The notes under the pieces are model-generated. The model did not search any database. It was not told the DNA's origin and saw only the letters and a list, made by a program, of their open reading frames with translations. Positions 7,173 through 14,789 of a stretch of DNA of 40,896 nucleotides are shown here, in pieces (position 1 is the stretch's first letter; every line of letters starts with the position of its first letter). The position numbers and the translations under genes are program-made. Source of the DNA: an uncultured Faecalibacterium sp. (lineage in GTDB: Bacteria; Bacillota; Clostridia; Oscillospirales; Ruminococcaceae); the NCBI GenBank assembly GCA_934525845.1, contig CAKSZS010000019.1, positions 1 through 40,896 on the forward strand, given 5' to 3'.

Positions 7173-7394
7173 ATGGCAACAGAAAAACCGCGCTACACGG
7201 TCTCGGTGGACAAAGAGATGTTTCAGCAGATCGAGGATTTCCGGTTTGCGCACCGGTACCAGACGCGCTCCGAAGCAACGGTGGAGCTGATCCGGCTGGG
7301 GCTGGAATCGCTGGAAAGAGAAAAAACACCGGGGGGGGGGTACCCTGTTCCGGACAAAAATGGCGATGCGGCGCAAAAGAAAGCGGACTGCTGA
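7173..7394 (+). CDS. Small RHH (CopG-like) DNA-binding protein
   Basis: 73-aa protein. Residues 7-50 show the ribbon-helix-helix pattern: strand RYTVSVDKEMFQQIEDFRFA, then YQTRSEATVELIRLGLESLEREK. The start ATG at 7173 has AAAGGGG at 7158-7164; an ATG at 7168 is too close and in another frame. A run of ten G (7331-7340) follows the fold and sets the reading frame of the last 20 residues. It is transcribed divergently from the Cys-rich protein gene, which makes it a candidate for the repressor acting at the GTGGTTCA sites; this is inference from position only. Confidence 0.72.
   Translation: MATEKPRYTVSVDKEMFQQIEDFRFAHRYQTRSEATVELIRLGLESLEREKTPGGGYPVPDKNGDAAQKKADC
7331..7340 (+). repeat. Homopolymer of ten G in the RHH gene
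   Basis: An uninterrupted G10 run in coding sequence, of the kind that changes length by slippage. A shift would replace the C-terminal tail but leave the DNA-binding fold. It may also be a sequencing or assembly length error. Confidence 0.7.
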
Positions 7395-7471
7395 CGCTCC
7401 CGGGAAGGGGCGGCAGACAGTCCGGCGGAGATCCGCACAGGATCGTTTTGCGCGGCAGAACTGCTTTTTCC

Positions 7472-7515
7472 ACAAAAAAGAAGCCGGTATGCCTCTGGTG
7501 GGCACATCGGCTTCT
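7472..7515 (-). terminator. Terminator of the DAHP synthase gene
   Basis: On the minus strand AGAAGCCG ... CGGCTTCT with an inner TGCC/GGCA arm, followed by a T6 run (A-run at 7474-7479 on plus). It lies about 20 bases after the stop. Confidence 0.8.
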
Positions 7516-7532
7516 CTGTATAAACGGGGAAC

Positions 7533-8546
7533 TTAGTTCATCTTTTTGCCGAAGAACTCCACTTCCTTGTGGATGAACTGCATCAATTCATCGAACTGGT
7601 CGGGCGTCAGGCTCTGGGCACCGTCGCACTTGGCCTTGGCGGGGTTGTTGTGCACCTCGATCATCAGGCCGTCGGCACCGGCGGCGACCGCTGCCTTGGC
7701 CAGCTCCGGCACCATCCAGGCGTGGCCGCAGGCGTGGCTGGGGTCCACCACCACGGGCAGGTGGGTCATCTTGTGCAGCATGACCACGCCGGCCAGGTCC
7801 AGCGTATTGCGCATACTGGTCTCGAAGGTGCGGATGCCGCGCTCGCAGAGGATGACGTTCTCGTTGCCCTCGGCCATGATGTACTCGGCGCTCATGACGA
7901 ACTCTTCCAGCGTATTGGCCAGGCCGCGCTTGAGCAGAACGGGCTTGTTCTGGCGGCCGACCGCTTTCAGCAGCTCGAAATTCTGCATATTGCGGGCGCC
8001 CACCTGGATCAGATCCACGTTCTCGAACAGCGGCAGGTGCTCGGTGTTCATGATCTCGGTCACGATGGGGGCACCGGTGGCACGGCGGGCCAGCTTGAGC
8101 AGGTCCAGGCCTTCACTGCGCATTCCCTGGAAGGAGTAGGGCGAGGTGCGGGGTTTGAACGCGCCGCCGCGCAGCAGGGAAGCACCGGCGGCCTTCACGC
8201 GCTGGGCACAGTAGGTGATCTGCTCTTCGCTCTCGATGCTGCAGGGGCCTGCGATGACCGCAAAGTTGCCGCCGCCGATCTTCACGCCGTTCACATCAAT
8301 GACGCTGTCGTCCGGGTGGAACTTGCGGTTGGCCTTTTTATAAGGTTCGGACACGCGGCGGCAGGTCTCGACCACCGGGTTGGCCAGCACCCAGCTCTCG
8401 GCAATGGCCTTGGTGTCGCCGATCAGGCCCAGAATGTGGGTGTCACTGCCCTTGGAGTCGTTGATCTGCAGGCCCATGTCCTGCAGTTCGTGGCAGAATT
8501 CGCGGACCTGGACGTCGGGGGCGTCCTGCTTCAGTACGATGATCAT
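7533..8546 (-). CDS. aroF: 3-deoxy-7-phosphoheptulonate synthase (DAHP synthase)
   Basis: 337-aa first enzyme of the shikimate pathway, condensing phosphoenolpyruvate with erythrose 4-phosphate in the cytosol. Residues about 1-70 are the ferredoxin-like regulatory domain (MIIVLKQDAPDVQVREFC) of the type I-beta group, the Thermotoga/Bacillus style. The barrel follows with VIAGPCSIESEEQ, LLRGGAFKPRTSPYSFQG, the metal/substrate segments KRGLANTLEEF and ERGIRTFE, VVDPSHACGH and the late IEVHNNPAKAKCDGAQSL. AAAGGAG precedes the ATG. Three operator-like palindromes sit at the promoter, so the gene is likely repressed by an aromatic amino acid regulator. It is transcribed alone. Confidence 0.96.
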   Translation of the reverse strand: MIIVLKQDAPDVQVREFCHELQDMGLQINDSKGSDTHILGLIGDTKAIAESWVLANPVVETCRRVSEPYKKANRKFHPDDSVIDVNGVKIGGGNFAVIAGPCSIESEEQITYCAQRVKAAGASLLRGGAFKPRTSPYSFQGMRSEGLDLLKLARRATGAPIVTEIMNTEHLPLFENVDLIQVGARNMQNFELLKAVGRQNKPVLLKRGLANTLEEFVMSAEYIMAEGNENVILCERGIRTFETSMRNTLDLAGVVMLHKMTHLPVVVDPSHACGHAWMVPELAKAAVAAGADGLMIEVHNNPAKAKCDGAQSLTPDQFDELMQFIHKEVEFFGKKMN

Positions 8547-8624
8547 AAGTTTTTGTCTCCTTTGCCTTTTCCTTTTTTCAAACGGCGAGGGAGACCGACT
8601 CCTTTGCCGTGGTTTGCAATGCTT

Positions 8625-8696
8625 GACTTCAGAAATCTGAAGTTCAGTTTCCTGAAGTAGTGATGCTATGATATCACTTCAGGAAACTGAAGTCAA
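8625..8696 (-). promoter_or_regulatory. Operator cluster and promoter of the DAHP synthase gene
   Basis: Minus-strand promoter: TTGACT (8691-8696 on plus), 17-base spacer, TATCAT (8668-8673). The spacer holds a palindrome of the type ACTTCAGGAAACTGAAGT (8676-8693). Two further copies lie downstream: CAGTTTCCTGAAGT (about 8645-8658) and ACTTCAGAAATCTGAAGT (8625-8642). The half-site is ACTTCAG. Confidence 0.8.
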
Positions 8697-8823
8697 GAGA
8701 AAGTTTCATTTTTCTGAAATTTGTGCAGAAAACCGGTTTTGCAGGGAAAAATATAAGCTTTTTGACGAAACCGAAGGCGAAAGGGGCTGTATTTTAAAAG
8801 GGGAACGTGGTAAAATGGAGACG

Positions 8824-9031
8824 AACCCTCTCAGGCGCTGACGCGCCAGCTCTCCCGAAGGGCGAGCTTTACGCGCTATATAGAGTAGGCAGACCTTCTA
8901 ACAGGGCGCGTGCTTTGGATTCGCAGAAAAAAGCTCCCCCTGAGTGGACAGACTTCCCCCGGCAGGGGGAAGATGGCGAAGCCAAAAAGGGGAACAGCAG
9001 TCAAACCCAAAAGGGTTTGACTGAGAGGGTT
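8824..9031. repeat. MITE-like palindromic element with 11-bp terminal inverted repeats
   Basis: AACCCTCTCAG at 8824-8834 and CTGAGAGGGTT at 9021-9031 are perfect inverted ends of a 208-base element. Inside are GC-rich stems (CCAGCTCTCCC/GGGCGAGCTTT, CTTCCCCC/GGGGGAAG) and CAGTCAAACCC/GGGTTTGACTG at 8998-9024. It belongs to the same sequence family as the copies at 1381 and 3953. It codes for nothing and lies upstream of the YbaK gene. No clear target-site duplication is visible. Confidence 0.65.
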
Positions 9032-9058
9032 GAACCGATAGAGAAGAGGATTTTAGAT

Positions 9059-9541
9059 ATGGGAAAAGAAGCAAAAACCAACGCCATGCGCATTCTGGAA
9101 CGGGAAAAGGTGCCCTACACGGCCCATGAGTACGCCCATGAAGAGGGCGTGGCCGTGGCCGGTGTGGATGTGGCCGGCAGCATGGGCGAAGACCCGGCCT
9201 GCGTGTACAAAACGCTGGTGACCCAGGGCAGCAGCAAAAACTATTTCGTGTTCGTCATCCCGGTGGCCGCGGAGCTGGACCTGAAAGCCGCTGCCCGCAG
9301 TGTGGGCGAAAAGAGCGTGGCCATGATCCATGTGGCGGACATCAACAAGGTCACCGGCTATGTGCGCGGCGGCTGCAGCCCCGTGGGCATGAAGAAGCAG
9401 TACAAGACCGTCTTTGACGAGAGCGTACTGACCCAGGAGAAGGTGTATGTTTCCGGCGGGCGCATCGGCACCCAGGTGTGCTGTGCCCCGGCGGACCTCA
9501 TCCGCGCCGCCCGGGCCACGACCGCGAAGATCATCTTCTGA
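9059..9541 (+). CDS. ybaK: Cys-tRNA(Pro)/aminoacyl-tRNA deacylase (YbaK/EbsC family)
   Basis: 160-aa cytosolic hydrolase that clears mischarged Cys from tRNA-Pro. Family marks: MRILEREKVPYTAHEY, DPACVYKTLVTQG (with the conserved Lys), VFVIPVAAELDLKAAARSVG, the GYVRGGCSPVGMKK loop and the C-terminal SGGRIGTQVCCAPADLIRA. The start at 9059 is chosen because the family N-terminus begins there and GAAGAGGA lies eight bases before. The open frame upstream to 8807 is only the repeat element being read through. It is a single gene, closed by a terminator at 9703-9730. Confidence 0.93.
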   Translation: MGKEAKTNAMRILEREKVPYTAHEYAHEEGVAVAGVDVAGSMGEDPACVYKTLVTQGSSKNYFVFVIPVAAELDLKAAARSVGEKSVAMIHVADINKVTGYVRGGCSPVGMKKQYKTVFDESVLTQEKVYVSGGRIGTQVCCAPADLIRAARATTAKIIF

Positions 9542-9702
9542 ACAGAGCAGAAAAGTGCGTCTTTTGGGACAAAGACGGTTGGAAGATTTTACGGAAAATA
9601 TACTCAAACCATAAGTCATACTTAAAAAGAAAAACGATGTCGAAACTGCACAAAACTTTTGAAAGTTTTTTGACGGCAGGAGAACACAAGGGAGAATTTG
9701 CC

Positions 9703-9730
9703 CAAACGCTCTTTGCAAAGGCGTTTTTTT
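9703..9730 (+). terminator. Terminator of the YbaK gene
   Basis: AAACGC (9704-9709) pairs with GCGTTT (9721-9726), followed by a T7 run. The pur promoter overlaps it. Confidence 0.7.
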
Positions 9731-9740
9731 GCCGTAAACT
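9712..9740 (+). promoter_or_regulatory. Probable promoter of the purine operon
   Basis: TTTGCA (9712-9717), 17-base spacer, TAAACT (9735-9740). The -10 is the same as that used by the response regulator gene. The predicted start near 9747 leaves a leader of about 240 bases before purE. Confidence 0.5.
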
Positions 9741-9746
9741 GTATGT

Positions 9747-9965
9747 AGTACAGAGACGGCCGGTGCACCGATGCGCCGGAAACGTTGTCTGAAAACGCGA
9801 AAAAAGGAACGGCGGAGGGAAGCTTCGATGCGGAAAATGCTGGGTCTCACGAATCAGAGTCGCATTCGTGTATGTCACGGGCATCGTGCAGCCCTGCGCA
9901 AGGTGCGTGAACGGTATAGGAAACCAAAAGGCCGTGGTGCAGGTGTACCACAGCCTTTTTTGTTT
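9747..9965 (+). ncRNA. Structured leader RNA of the purine operon, class unknown
   Basis: This non-coding stretch holds successive stems: CCGGTGC/GCGCCGG (about 9763-9782), CACGAAT/ATTCGTG (9848-9870), TCACG/CGTGA around GGGC/GCCC (about 9875-9910), then a terminator at 9927-9965, only 25 bases before purE. That order is the layout of a transcription-attenuating leader. I could not match it to the guanine, PRPP or ZTP riboswitch consensus by eye. The rest of the gap (9542-9702) shows nothing I can name. Confidence 0.5.
9927..9965 (+). terminator. Leader terminator before purE
   Basis: AAGGCCGTGGT pairs with ACCACAGCCTT around an 8-base loop, with a T7 run. It stands between the predicted pur promoter and purE, so it must be bypassed for expression from that promoter. 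Confidence 0.85.
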
Positions 9966-9989
9966 GGATGAAAGAGAGGGTTTTGGATT

Positions 9990-10490
9990 ATGGTTCGTAA
10001 AGTTGCTGTGATCATGGGGTCCGATAGTGATTGGCCGGTGGTGAAGGGTGCCTGTGCCCAGCTCAAGGCGCTGGACATCCCCTTTGAGGCGCATATCCTG
10101 TCGGCACACCGCACCCCGGCGGAAGCGGCAGAGTTTGCCAAGAGCGCCAAGGCCAACGGCTTCGGTGTCATCCTCTGTGCGGCGGGCATGGCGGCCCACC
10201 TGGCCGGTGCCTTTGCCGCAAACACCACCCTGCCGGTCATCGGCATCCCCATGAAGGGCGGCGCGATGGACGGTCTGGATGCCCTGCTGGCCACTGTGCA
10301 GATGCCCAGCGGCATCCCGGTGGCAACGGTGGCCCTGAACGGTGCCAAGAACGCCGCCTGGCTGGCCGCTGAGATCCTGGCCTTGAGCGACGATGCCCTG
10401 GCCGACAAGCTGGCCGCCGAGCGCACCGCCATGGCCGCACAGATCGCTGCCAAAGAGGAAAAACTGCAGGCAGAGATCAAGGAGCTGTGA
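9990..10490 (+). CDS. purE: N5-carboxyaminoimidazole ribonucleotide mutase
   Basis: 166-aa class I PurE, which isomerises N5-CAIR to CAIR in purine synthesis. Diagnostic marks are VAVIMGSDSDWPVV at the N-terminus, the catalytic loop HILSAHRTPAEA, and CAAGMAAHLAGAFAANT. The C-terminal helix is longer than usual and Ala/Glu/Lys-rich. AGAGGG precedes the ATG. It is the first gene of the pur operon; no purK lies next to it, and the window has no purK or purC, so those must be elsewhere. Confidence 0.97.
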   Translation: MVRKVAVIMGSDSDWPVVKGACAQLKALDIPFEAHILSAHRTPAEAAEFAKSAKANGFGVILCAAGMAAHLAGAFAANTTLPVIGIPMKGGAMDGLDALLATVQMPSGIPVATVALNGAKNAAWLAAEILALSDDALADKLAAERTAMAAQIAAKEEKLQAEIKEL

Positions 10491-10498
10491 ATTAGTAC

Positions 10499-10618
10499 CC
10501 CTCATCCGTCTGCTCCCGCTGGTCGCAGCCACCTTCCCCCCAAGGGGTGAAGGCTTTGGAGTGCGGGATGCCTTCCCCCGGACGGGGGAAGGTGGCGAGC
10601 TTGCGAGCCGGATGAGGG
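10499..10618. repeat. Palindromic intergenic repeat family C, copy 1 (purE-purF)
   Basis: 120 bases bounded by CCCTCATCCG (10499-10508) and CGGATGAGGG (10609-10618). The inside holds stems such as CCACCTTCCCC/GGGGAAGGTGG. Copies 2 and 3 are at 13799-13930 and 21051-21187. Confidence 0.75.
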
Positions 10619-10665
10619 CGTAAGGCTCAAGGAGCTTTCCAATTCAAGTCACAAAAGGAGAACCA

Positions 10666-12144
10666 ATGTCTGATTTTGCATATCCGCTGCACGAAGAATG
10701 CGGCGTTTTCGGCATTTACGACCGCGCGGGCACCGAGGATGTGGCCGCGGCCACTTACTCGGCCCTGTATGCGCTGCAGCACCGCGGTCAGGAGAGCTGC
10801 GGCATCGCGGTGAATGACGACGGCGTCATCCAGGGCCACCGGGATCTGGGCCTGGTCAACGAGGTGTTCACCCCGGCGGTGCTGGGCAGCCTGGCCAACC
10901 CCAGCGCCCATATGGCCACCGGTCATGTGCGCTACGCCACTGCCGGAAGCCGGGTGCGGGCCAACGCCCAGCCTATGATCGTCCGGCATGGCCGCGGCAC
11001 CATGGCCCTGTGCCACAACGGCAACCTGACCAACGCCATTGAGCTGCGCCGCCAGCTGGAAAACGAGGGCGCCATCTTCCACGGCTCCTCGGACACCGAG
11101 GTCATCTGCTACCTCATCACCCGCAACCGCCTGCGCATGGGCAGCATCGAGATCGCCATCAGCAAGACGATGGACGTGCTGGAAGGTGCCTACAGCCTGG
11201 TGGTCATGTCGGCCACCAAGCTCATCGCCGTGCGTGACCCCCGCGGCTACCGGCCCCTGTGCATCGGCACACTGCCCGGCGGCGGCTACGTCTTCGCCAG
11301 CGAGAGCTGTGCGCTGGACGCCGTGGGTGCCACCCTGCTGCGGGATGTGAAGCCCGGTGAGATCGTGGTGGCCGACGCCAAGAACGGCGAACTGCGCAGC
11401 ATCACCGACCATGTGGGACGCCCGGACACCCAGATGTGCGTGTTCGAGTTCATCTACTTCTCCCGCCCGGACAGCATCATTGAGGGCAGCTCGGTGCACG
11501 AGGCCCGCAAGCAGGCCGGCCGGTTCCTGGCACAGGAACACCCGGTGGATGCCGATGTGGTCATCGGCGTGCCGGACTCCGGCCTGGACGCCGCCCTGGG
11601 CTACTCCCAGGAGAGCGGCATCCCCTACGGCATCGGCTTCATTAAGAATAAGTACATCGGCCGCACCTTCATCCAGGGCAGCCAGAAGCAGCGCGAGAAC
11701 AGCGTGCGCATCAAGCTGAACGTCATTTCCAGCACCGTCAAGGGCAAACGCGTGGTGCTGGTGGATGACTCCATCGTGCGCGGCACCACCTCCGCCCGCA
11801 TCATCAAGCTGCTGCGGGACGCCGGTGCCACCGAAGTGCACTTTATGGTGTCGGCACCGCCGTTCAAGTATCCCTGCTACTTCGGCACCGACATCCCGGA
11901 TCAGAAGATGCTGGTGGCCACCGGACGCACGGTGGACCAGATCAACGAGATCATCGGGGCCGACACCCTGGGCTATCTGTCCACCGAACACGTGGTGCAG
12001 CTGGCCAAGAACGCACACTGCGGATTCTGCACCGCCTGCTTCACCGGCGAATACGCTGTGAAGCCGGAAGAGGTGCTTTCCACCGATATTCACGAACGCC
12101 ACCTGAACGACCGCCCCAAGGACGAGAAAAAGTTAGGAGAGTAA
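10666..12144 (+). CDS. purF: Amidophosphoribosyltransferase
   Basis: 492-aa committed enzyme of purine synthesis, making phosphoribosylamine from PRPP and glutamine. It is an N-terminal nucleophile glutaminase: the propeptide of 11 residues ends before Cys12 (HEECGVFG). Next are YALQHRGQESCGI and the glutaminase loop CHNGNLTNA. The PRPP-binding loop is VVLVDDSIVRGTTS. Cys in PCYFGTDIP and HCGFCTAC match the 4Fe-4S type known from Bacillus, so the enzyme is probably oxygen-labile. AAAGGAG lies six bases before the ATG. purM follows four bases after the stop. Confidence 0.98.
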   Translation: MSDFAYPLHEECGVFGIYDRAGTEDVAAATYSALYALQHRGQESCGIAVNDDGVIQGHRDLGLVNEVFTPAVLGSLANPSAHMATGHVRYATAGSRVRANAQPMIVRHGRGTMALCHNGNLTNAIELRRQLENEGAIFHGSSDTEVICYLITRNRLRMGSIEIAISKTMDVLEGAYSLVVMSATKLIAVRDPRGYRPLCIGTLPGGGYVFASESCALDAVGATLLRDVKPGEIVVADAKNGELRSITDHVGRPDTQMCVFEFIYFSRPDSIIEGSSVHEARKQAGRFLAQEHPVDADVVIGVPDSGLDAALGYSQESGIPYGIGFIKNKYIGRTFIQGSQKQRENSVRIKLNVISSTVKGKRVVLVDDSIVRGTTSARIIKLLRDAGATEVHFMVSAPPFKYPCYFGTDIPDQKMLVATGRTVDQINEIIGADTLGYLSTEHVVQLAKNAHCGFCTACFTGEYAVKPEEVLSTDIHERHLNDRPKDEKKLGE

Positions 12145-12148
12145 GACC

Positions 12149-13195
12149 ATGGAAAAGAGCTATTCTGAAAGCTATGCAGCCGCCGGTGTGGACATCACCG
12201 CCGGTTATCGCTCCGTTGAACTGATGAAGCAGTATGTGGCCCGCACCATGAACGAGCACTGCATCGGCGGTCTGGGCGGCTTTGGCGGCCTGTTTGAGCT
12301 GGACTGCACCGGCTACCAGCACCCGGTGCTGATCTCCGGCACCGACGGCGTGGGCACCAAGCTGAAGATCGCCATGATTCTGGACAAGCACGATACCATC
12401 GGCATCGACTGCGTGGCTATGTGCGTCAACGATGTCATCTGCGCCGGCGCAAAGCCGCTGGTGTTCCTGGACTACATCGCCTGCGGCCGCAACATCCCGG
12501 AGAAGATCGCCGAGATCGTCAAGGGTGTGGCCGAGGGCTGTGTGCAGGCCGATTGCTCCCTGGTGGGCGGCGAGACCGCTGAACACCCGGGCATGATGCC
12601 GGAGGAGGAGTACGACCTGGCCGGCTTCACCGTGGGCGTGGTGGACAAGGAGAAAATCCTGAACAACGACAGCATGAAGCCCGGCGATGTCATCATCGCT
12701 CTGCCTTCCACCGGTGTGCACTCCAACGGTTTCTCGCTGGTGCGCAAAATTTTTGACATCGACGGCAACCCCGACGTGCTGAAGACCGCTCCTGCCGAAC
12801 TGGGCGGCAAGACCCTGGGCGAAGCCCTGCTGGCTCCCACCAAGATCTACGTCAAGCCGGTGCTGAAGGTTCTGGAAGAGGTGGACGTGAAGGGCATCTC
12901 CCACATCACCGGCGGCGGCTTCTATGAGAACATTCCCCGCAGCCTGAAGAAGGGCTGCTGCGCCCGCATCCAGAAGGAGGACGTCCGCACCCCGGCTCTG
13001 TTCCACCTGATGCAGAAGACCGGCAATATCTCGGAGCACGATATGTTCAACACCTTCAATATGGGCGTCGGCATGGTGCTCACCGTGCCCGCCGAGCAGG
13101 CTGACAAGGCGCTGGATATCCTGCACGCCAACGGCGAGCCGGAAGCCTACCGTCTGGGCGTCATCGCAGAAGGTGAGGGTGTCGAGCTGTGCTGA
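12149..13195 (+). CDS. purM: Phosphoribosylformylglycinamidine cyclo-ligase
   Basis: 348-aa AIR synthetase; it closes the imidazole ring using ATP. It has the PurM fold with SGTDGVGTKLKIA near residue 60, the IGIDCVAMCVNDVICAGAKPL metal/ATP region, SLVGGETAEHPGM, the PSTGVHSNGFSLVRK segment and HITGGGFYENIPR. Length is normal. AGGAG at 12135-12140 lies in the end of purF. The stop lies inside the start of purN (7-base overlap), so the two are coupled. Confidence 0.98.
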   Translation: MEKSYSESYAAAGVDITAGYRSVELMKQYVARTMNEHCIGGLGGFGGLFELDCTGYQHPVLISGTDGVGTKLKIAMILDKHDTIGIDCVAMCVNDVICAGAKPLVFLDYIACGRNIPEKIAEIVKGVAEGCVQADCSLVGGETAEHPGMMPEEEYDLAGFTVGVVDKEKILNNDSMKPGDVIIALPSTGVHSNGFSLVRKIFDIDGNPDVLKTAPAELGGKTLGEALLAPTKIYVKPVLKVLEEVDVKGISHITGGGFYENIPRSLKKGCCARIQKEDVRTPALFHLMQKTGNISEHDMFNTFNMGVGMVLTVPAEQADKALDILHANGEPEAYRLGVIAEGEGVELC

Positions 13196-13785
13196 ACATT
13201 GCAGTGTTAGTTTCCGGCGGCGGCACCAATCTGCAGGCCCTGCTGGACAGCGAGGCCCGGGGGGAGAACCCCAACGGTAAAATCACCCTGGTGGTGGCGT
13301 CCAAGCCCGGCGTGTATGCACTGGAGCGTGCCGCCAAAGCCGGTGTGGAAAGCTGTGTGGTGCGCCGCAAGGATTACGCCGACAGCGAAGCTTTTGACGC
13401 CGCCCTGCTGAAGACCCTGAAGGAGCACCACATTGACCTGGTGGTGCTGGCGGGCTTTTTGTCCGTGCTGGGCCCCAGCGTCATTGAAGCTTATCCCCGC
13501 CGCATCCTGAACGTGCACCCGGCGCTCATCCCGTCTTTCTGCGGGCCGGGGATGTACGGTCTGCGCCCCCACGAAGCCGCACTGGCTCGGGGCTGCAAGG
13601 TGACCGGCGCCACGGTGCACTTTGTGAACGAGGAGTGTGACGGCGGCCCCATCCTGCTGCAGAAGGCCGTGGACATCCTGCCCGGCGACACCCCCGAGGT
13701 GCTGCAGAAGCGGGTCATGGAGCAGGCCGAGTGGAAGCTGCTACCCAAGGCAGTGGCCATGGTTTGCAGCGGAGAGATCCAATAA
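13189..13785 (+). CDS. purN: Phosphoribosylglycinamide formyltransferase
   Basis: 198-aa GAR transformylase using 10-formyl-tetrahydrofolate. It starts with GTG at 13189 inside purM, with an AGGTGAGG site just upstream. Marks: IAVLVSGGGTNLQALLD at the N-terminus, VVLAGFLSVLG, the catalytic Asn and His in ILNVHPALIPSF, and the catalytic Asp in CDGGPILLQ. All three catalytic residues are present. The gene order purF-M-N is the usual block. Confidence 0.97.
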   Translation: MLNIAVLVSGGGTNLQALLDSEARGENPNGKITLVVASKPGVYALERAAKAGVESCVVRRKDYADSEAFDAALLKTLKEHHIDLVVLAGFLSVLGPSVIEAYPRRILNVHPALIPSFCGPGMYGLRPHEAALARGCKVTGATVHFVNEECDGGPILLQKAVDILPGDTPEVLQKRVMEQAEWKLLPKAVAMVCSGEIQ

Positions 13786-13798
13786 CGGAAAGCAGAAA

Positions 13799-13930
13799 GG
13801 CCGGAAGCCTTCACCCCTTGGGGGAAAGGTGGCCCGAAGGGCCGGATGAGGGGAGAACGATCACCCGGTGCGCCCTCATCAGTCACCTGCGGTGACAGCT
13901 TCCCCCGGCCGGGGGAAGCCTTTCGCGGGG
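13799..13930. repeat. Palindromic intergenic repeat family C, copy 2 (purN-purO), rearranged
   Basis: Two half-elements stand back to back. The first (about 13799-13855) ends in CGGATGAGGG; the second (about 13871-13930) begins GCGCCCTCAT and contains CTTCCCCC/GGGGGAAG. The order of halves is the reverse of copy 1. Confidence 0.65.
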
Positions 13931-13955
13931 AAACGCCTGTAAAAGGAGAACAACA

Positions 13956-14756
13956 ATGGAAAAAATCAACCTGAACGAATATCTTGCATCCAACGAGTAC
14001 CCCGGCCGCGGCATTGCGGTGGCAATGGCCCCGGATGGCCGCCAGATGTTCATCGGCTACTTTATCATGGGCCGCAGCGAGAACAGCCGCAACCGCGTGT
14101 TTGACCCCGTGCCCGAGCGCGGCGGCATCTGCACCATGGCGGCTGACCCGGACAAGCTGGAAGACCCCAGCCTCATCATCTACAACCCGGTGCTGACCCT
14201 GGGCAAGACCCACATCGTGACCAACGGCGACCAGACCGATACCATCTACGACGGCATGAGCCGCGGCAAGAGCTTTGCCGACAGCCTGCGCACCCGCACC
14301 TTTGAGCCGGACGGCCCCAACTACACCCCCCGCATCTCTGCGGTGGTGTACGAGGACGGCAGCTACCAGATGAGCATCCTCAAGTCCGCCGACGGCAACG
14401 GCGAGAGCGTCCAGCGCTATTTCTTCGATTACCCCCAGCCTGTGGCAGGGGAGGGCCATTTCATCAGCACCTACAAGCACAACGGCAATCCCATCCCCAG
14501 CTTTGAGGGCGAACCCCTGCGTTTTGCCTGCCCCCGCACCATCGGCGATTTTGCCCACGGCCTGTGGCAGAACCTGAACCCCGACAACAAGGTGAGCCTG
14601 TTCGCCCGGGTTATTGATCTGGAGACCGGCGAGAGCGGCGACATGATCTTCAACAAGTACGAGGCAGTCAACAGTGATCTGGACGACCCCGAGGAGCCGG
14701 AACTGCTGCCCGAAGAACTGGAACTGCTCCAGAAGCTTGACGCCGCGGAAGAATAA
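13956..14756 (+). CDS. purO: IMP cyclohydrolase (PurO type)
   Basis: 266-aa enzyme for the last ring closure, FAICAR to IMP. The sequence is of the PurO kind known first from archaea rather than the MGS-domain half of PurH: GRGIAVAMAPDGRQMFIGYF, then GRSENSRNRVFD, later YNPVLTLGKTHIVTNGDQT and PRISAVVYEDGSY. An acidic tail (DPEEPELLPEELELL) follows the fold. It sits directly before the AICAR transformylase gene, which lacks a cyclohydrolase domain, so the pair replaces bifunctional PurH. GGAG precedes the ATG. Confidence 0.9.
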   Translation: MEKINLNEYLASNEYPGRGIAVAMAPDGRQMFIGYFIMGRSENSRNRVFDPVPERGGICTMAADPDKLEDPSLIIYNPVLTLGKTHIVTNGDQTDTIYDGMSRGKSFADSLRTRTFEPDGPNYTPRISAVVYEDGSYQMSILKSADGNGESVQRYFFDYPQPVAGEGHFISTYKHNGNPIPSFEGEPLRFACPRTIGDFAHGLWQNLNPDNKVSLFARVIDLETGESGDMIFNKYEAVNSDLDDPEEPELLPEELELLQKLDAAEE

Positions 14757-14789
14757 GAGTAAAACTGAGGATATCAGGAGGATGCACCA

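Noticed and set aside
8807..9058. N-terminal extension of the YbaK-type protein
   Set aside because: The extra 84 codons are the repeat element read through; the family N-terminus and a good ribosome-binding site point to 9059.
9747..9965. Guanine, PRPP or ZTP riboswitch
   Set aside because: The conserved loops of these classes could not be found by eye, so only an unknown leader is claimed.
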